Below are positions 5,661 through 6,446 of a stretch of 6,446 nt of DNA, in pieces; within the stretch, counting starts at the first letter, position 1, and every line of letters starts with the position of its first letter. Made by a program: the position numbers and the translations under genes. The stretch covers positions 1 through 6,446 of the forward strand of contig CABULU010000061.1 in NCBI GenBank assembly GCA_902492505.1, in the 5' to 3' direction. The notes beneath the pieces were generated by a model, which ran no database searches, was not told where the DNA came from, and worked only from the letters and a program-made list of their open reading frames with translations. The DNA comes from an uncultured Eubacteriales bacterium. Its GTDB lineage: Bacteria > Bacillota > Clostridia > Oscillospirales > QAKW01.

Positions 5661-6446
5661 AAATAACAAGTCCTTCTGTCAAATCGGCGCCCGTGGCTAT
5701 ATTGAAGCATTCGACGGCGGCACCTGACGCACCTTTGCCGAGATTGTCATAGCGCGCTATAAGCAGTATGCGCTCGTCGTTACCTGCTACGCTTACCTGC
5801 ATTGTATCCTTTCCCGAAAGTGCGTTTGAAGCAATAAACCCGTCCTCGTCTATTTTTTCTTCAAATTTAACAATAGGACCTGTATATGTATTCTTATATA
5901 TTTCTGCTATATCCTTTGCATTTGCTTTAATCTGTGATGCAAAAAGCGGTACGGTAACCTCCATGCCGCTGTAAAAATCCGCTACAATCGGCAAAAACGC
6001 CGGCGCGGTCTCAATCCCTGTTACCGCAGTCATCTCCTTTAAATGCTTATGCGACTGAGAAAGACCGTACTGCCTGGGCGAGTACAAAAGCGCGCTTCTG
6101 TCCTGCGCACGATAGTCCGCAATCATTTTTTTGCCGCCGCCCGAAAATCCGGTTAGAGAGGTACAGGTCAGTAAGCTTTGGGGACTTAACGCCCCCGACT
6201 TTATCAGCGGATAAACAAGGGCTATAAAACCGCTTGCATGACAGCCCGGAACAGAGATACGCTTTGAATTTTTTATTCTTTCAAAAAAGTCGGCGCCAAG
6301 CTCCGCAAAACCGTAGGCAAACCGCGGGTCGGTGCGGTGAGCGGTGGAAGTGTCGATTATAACCGCGCCTCCGTTTTCCGCCATATCAACCGCCTCGCGC
6401 GCAGCGTCGTCAGGAAGACAAAGAAAAGTGACGTCGGATGAATTTA
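5659..6446 (-). CDS. argC: N-acetyl-gamma-glutamyl-phosphate reductase, type 2 (5' end cut by right edge)
   Basis: Reduces N-acetylglutamyl phosphate to the semialdehyde with NADPH. The frame is open to the right edge: 20 codons precede the first Met at 6384, encoding ...VTFLCLPDDAAREAVD, so that Met is internal. 261 residues are visible; type 2 family members have about 310, so about 50 residues including the dinucleotide-binding glycine motif are missing. Numbered from the first full codon at 6444: STAHRTDP at 33-40, the catalytic Cys68 in VPGCHASG, SGGGKKMIADY at 101-111, the HKH motif at 132-134 and NLGKGASGAAVE at 234-245. LCLPDDAAREAV, STAHR and SGGGK with the short length mark the type 2 (argC_other) family rather than the E. 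coli/Bacillus type 1. The stop overlaps the argJ Shine-Dalgarno. As first visible gene it is probably first in the operon, but the promoter is not in the window. Confidence 0.96.
   Translation of the reverse strand, partial: NSSDVTFLCLPDDAAREAVDMAENGGAVIIDTSTAHRTDPRFAYGFAELGADFFERIKNSKRISVPGCHASGFIALVYPLIKSGALSPQSLLTCTSLTGFSGGGKKMIADYRAQDRSALLYSPRQYGLSQSHKHLKEMTAVTGIETAPAFLPIVADFYSGMEVTVPLFASQIKANAKDIAEIYKNTYTGPIVKFEEKIDEDGFIASNALSGKDTMQVSVAGNDERILLIARYDNLGKGASGAAVECFNIATGADLTEGLVI

Noticed and set aside
5649..5669. Upstream TTG start for argJ adding 7 residues
   Set aside because: The only purine-rich site before it is about 1 nt from the codon, too close to work, and the next ATG has AAGGAG at 6 nt.
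6382..6384. ATG at 6384 as the argC start
   Set aside because: The frame stays open to the right edge and the upstream codons encode the conserved LCLPDDAAREAV segment, so this Met is internal.
1..6446. Search for an unknown system: mobile elements, CRISPR, RNA genes, riboswitch, internal terminator or promoter
   Set aside because: Nearly every base is coding for known arginine enzymes, gaps are at most 15 nt, and I saw no direct repeat array, tRNA-like fold or hairpin followed by a T-run at any junction. Finer searches (covariance models, Rho-independent terminator prediction) could not be run.

Overview
The window is one uninterrupted arginine-biosynthesis operon, transcribed entirely on the minus strand (right to left). 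In transcription order it reads argC (5' end cut by the right edge), argJ, argB, argD, argF, carA and carB (only the first 111 codons before the left edge). All seven products are recognisable from family motifs. I found no frameshift, mobile element, RNA gene, CRISPR array or terminator.

Layout: argC 6446-5659, argJ 5648-4437, argB 4421-3543, argD 3553-2387, argF 2380-1397, carA 1393-320, carB 333-1. The junctions are very tight: gaps of 10, 15, 6 and 3 nt, and overlaps of 11 nt (argB/argD) and 14 nt (carA/carB). No non-coding stretch exceeds 15 nt, so there is no room for an internal leader or riboswitch between genes. Most internal genes have a good Shine-Dalgarno (SD) sequence, often built into the end of the previous gene. 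carA is the exception. The operon promoter and any ArgR/AhrC operator would lie upstream of argC, outside the window.

Pathway: ArgJ makes N-acetylglutamate by transferring acetyl from N-acetylornithine, which recycles the acetyl group. ArgB phosphorylates N-acetylglutamate, ArgC reduces it to the semialdehyde, and ArgD transaminates it to N-acetylornithine. ArgJ then releases ornithine. CarA and CarB make carbamoyl phosphate, and ArgF joins it to ornithine to give citrulline. argG and argH, the last two steps, are not in the window.

Organism: the tight argCJBDF-carAB order, strong AAGGAG ribosome sites, base composition near 50% GC by eye, and protein flavour (type 2 ArgC, ArcB/ArgI-like ornithine carbamoyltransferase, Thermotoga-like N-terminal helix on ArgB) suggest a bacterium, most plausibly a Firmicutes/Clostridia-type anaerobe. 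This is inference and no species is claimed.

I looked for an undescribed system and did not find one. The points worth a second look are modest: the enzyme subclasses chosen, the stop/SD fusions, the missing carA SD, and a 14-bp perfect palindrome inside argJ.
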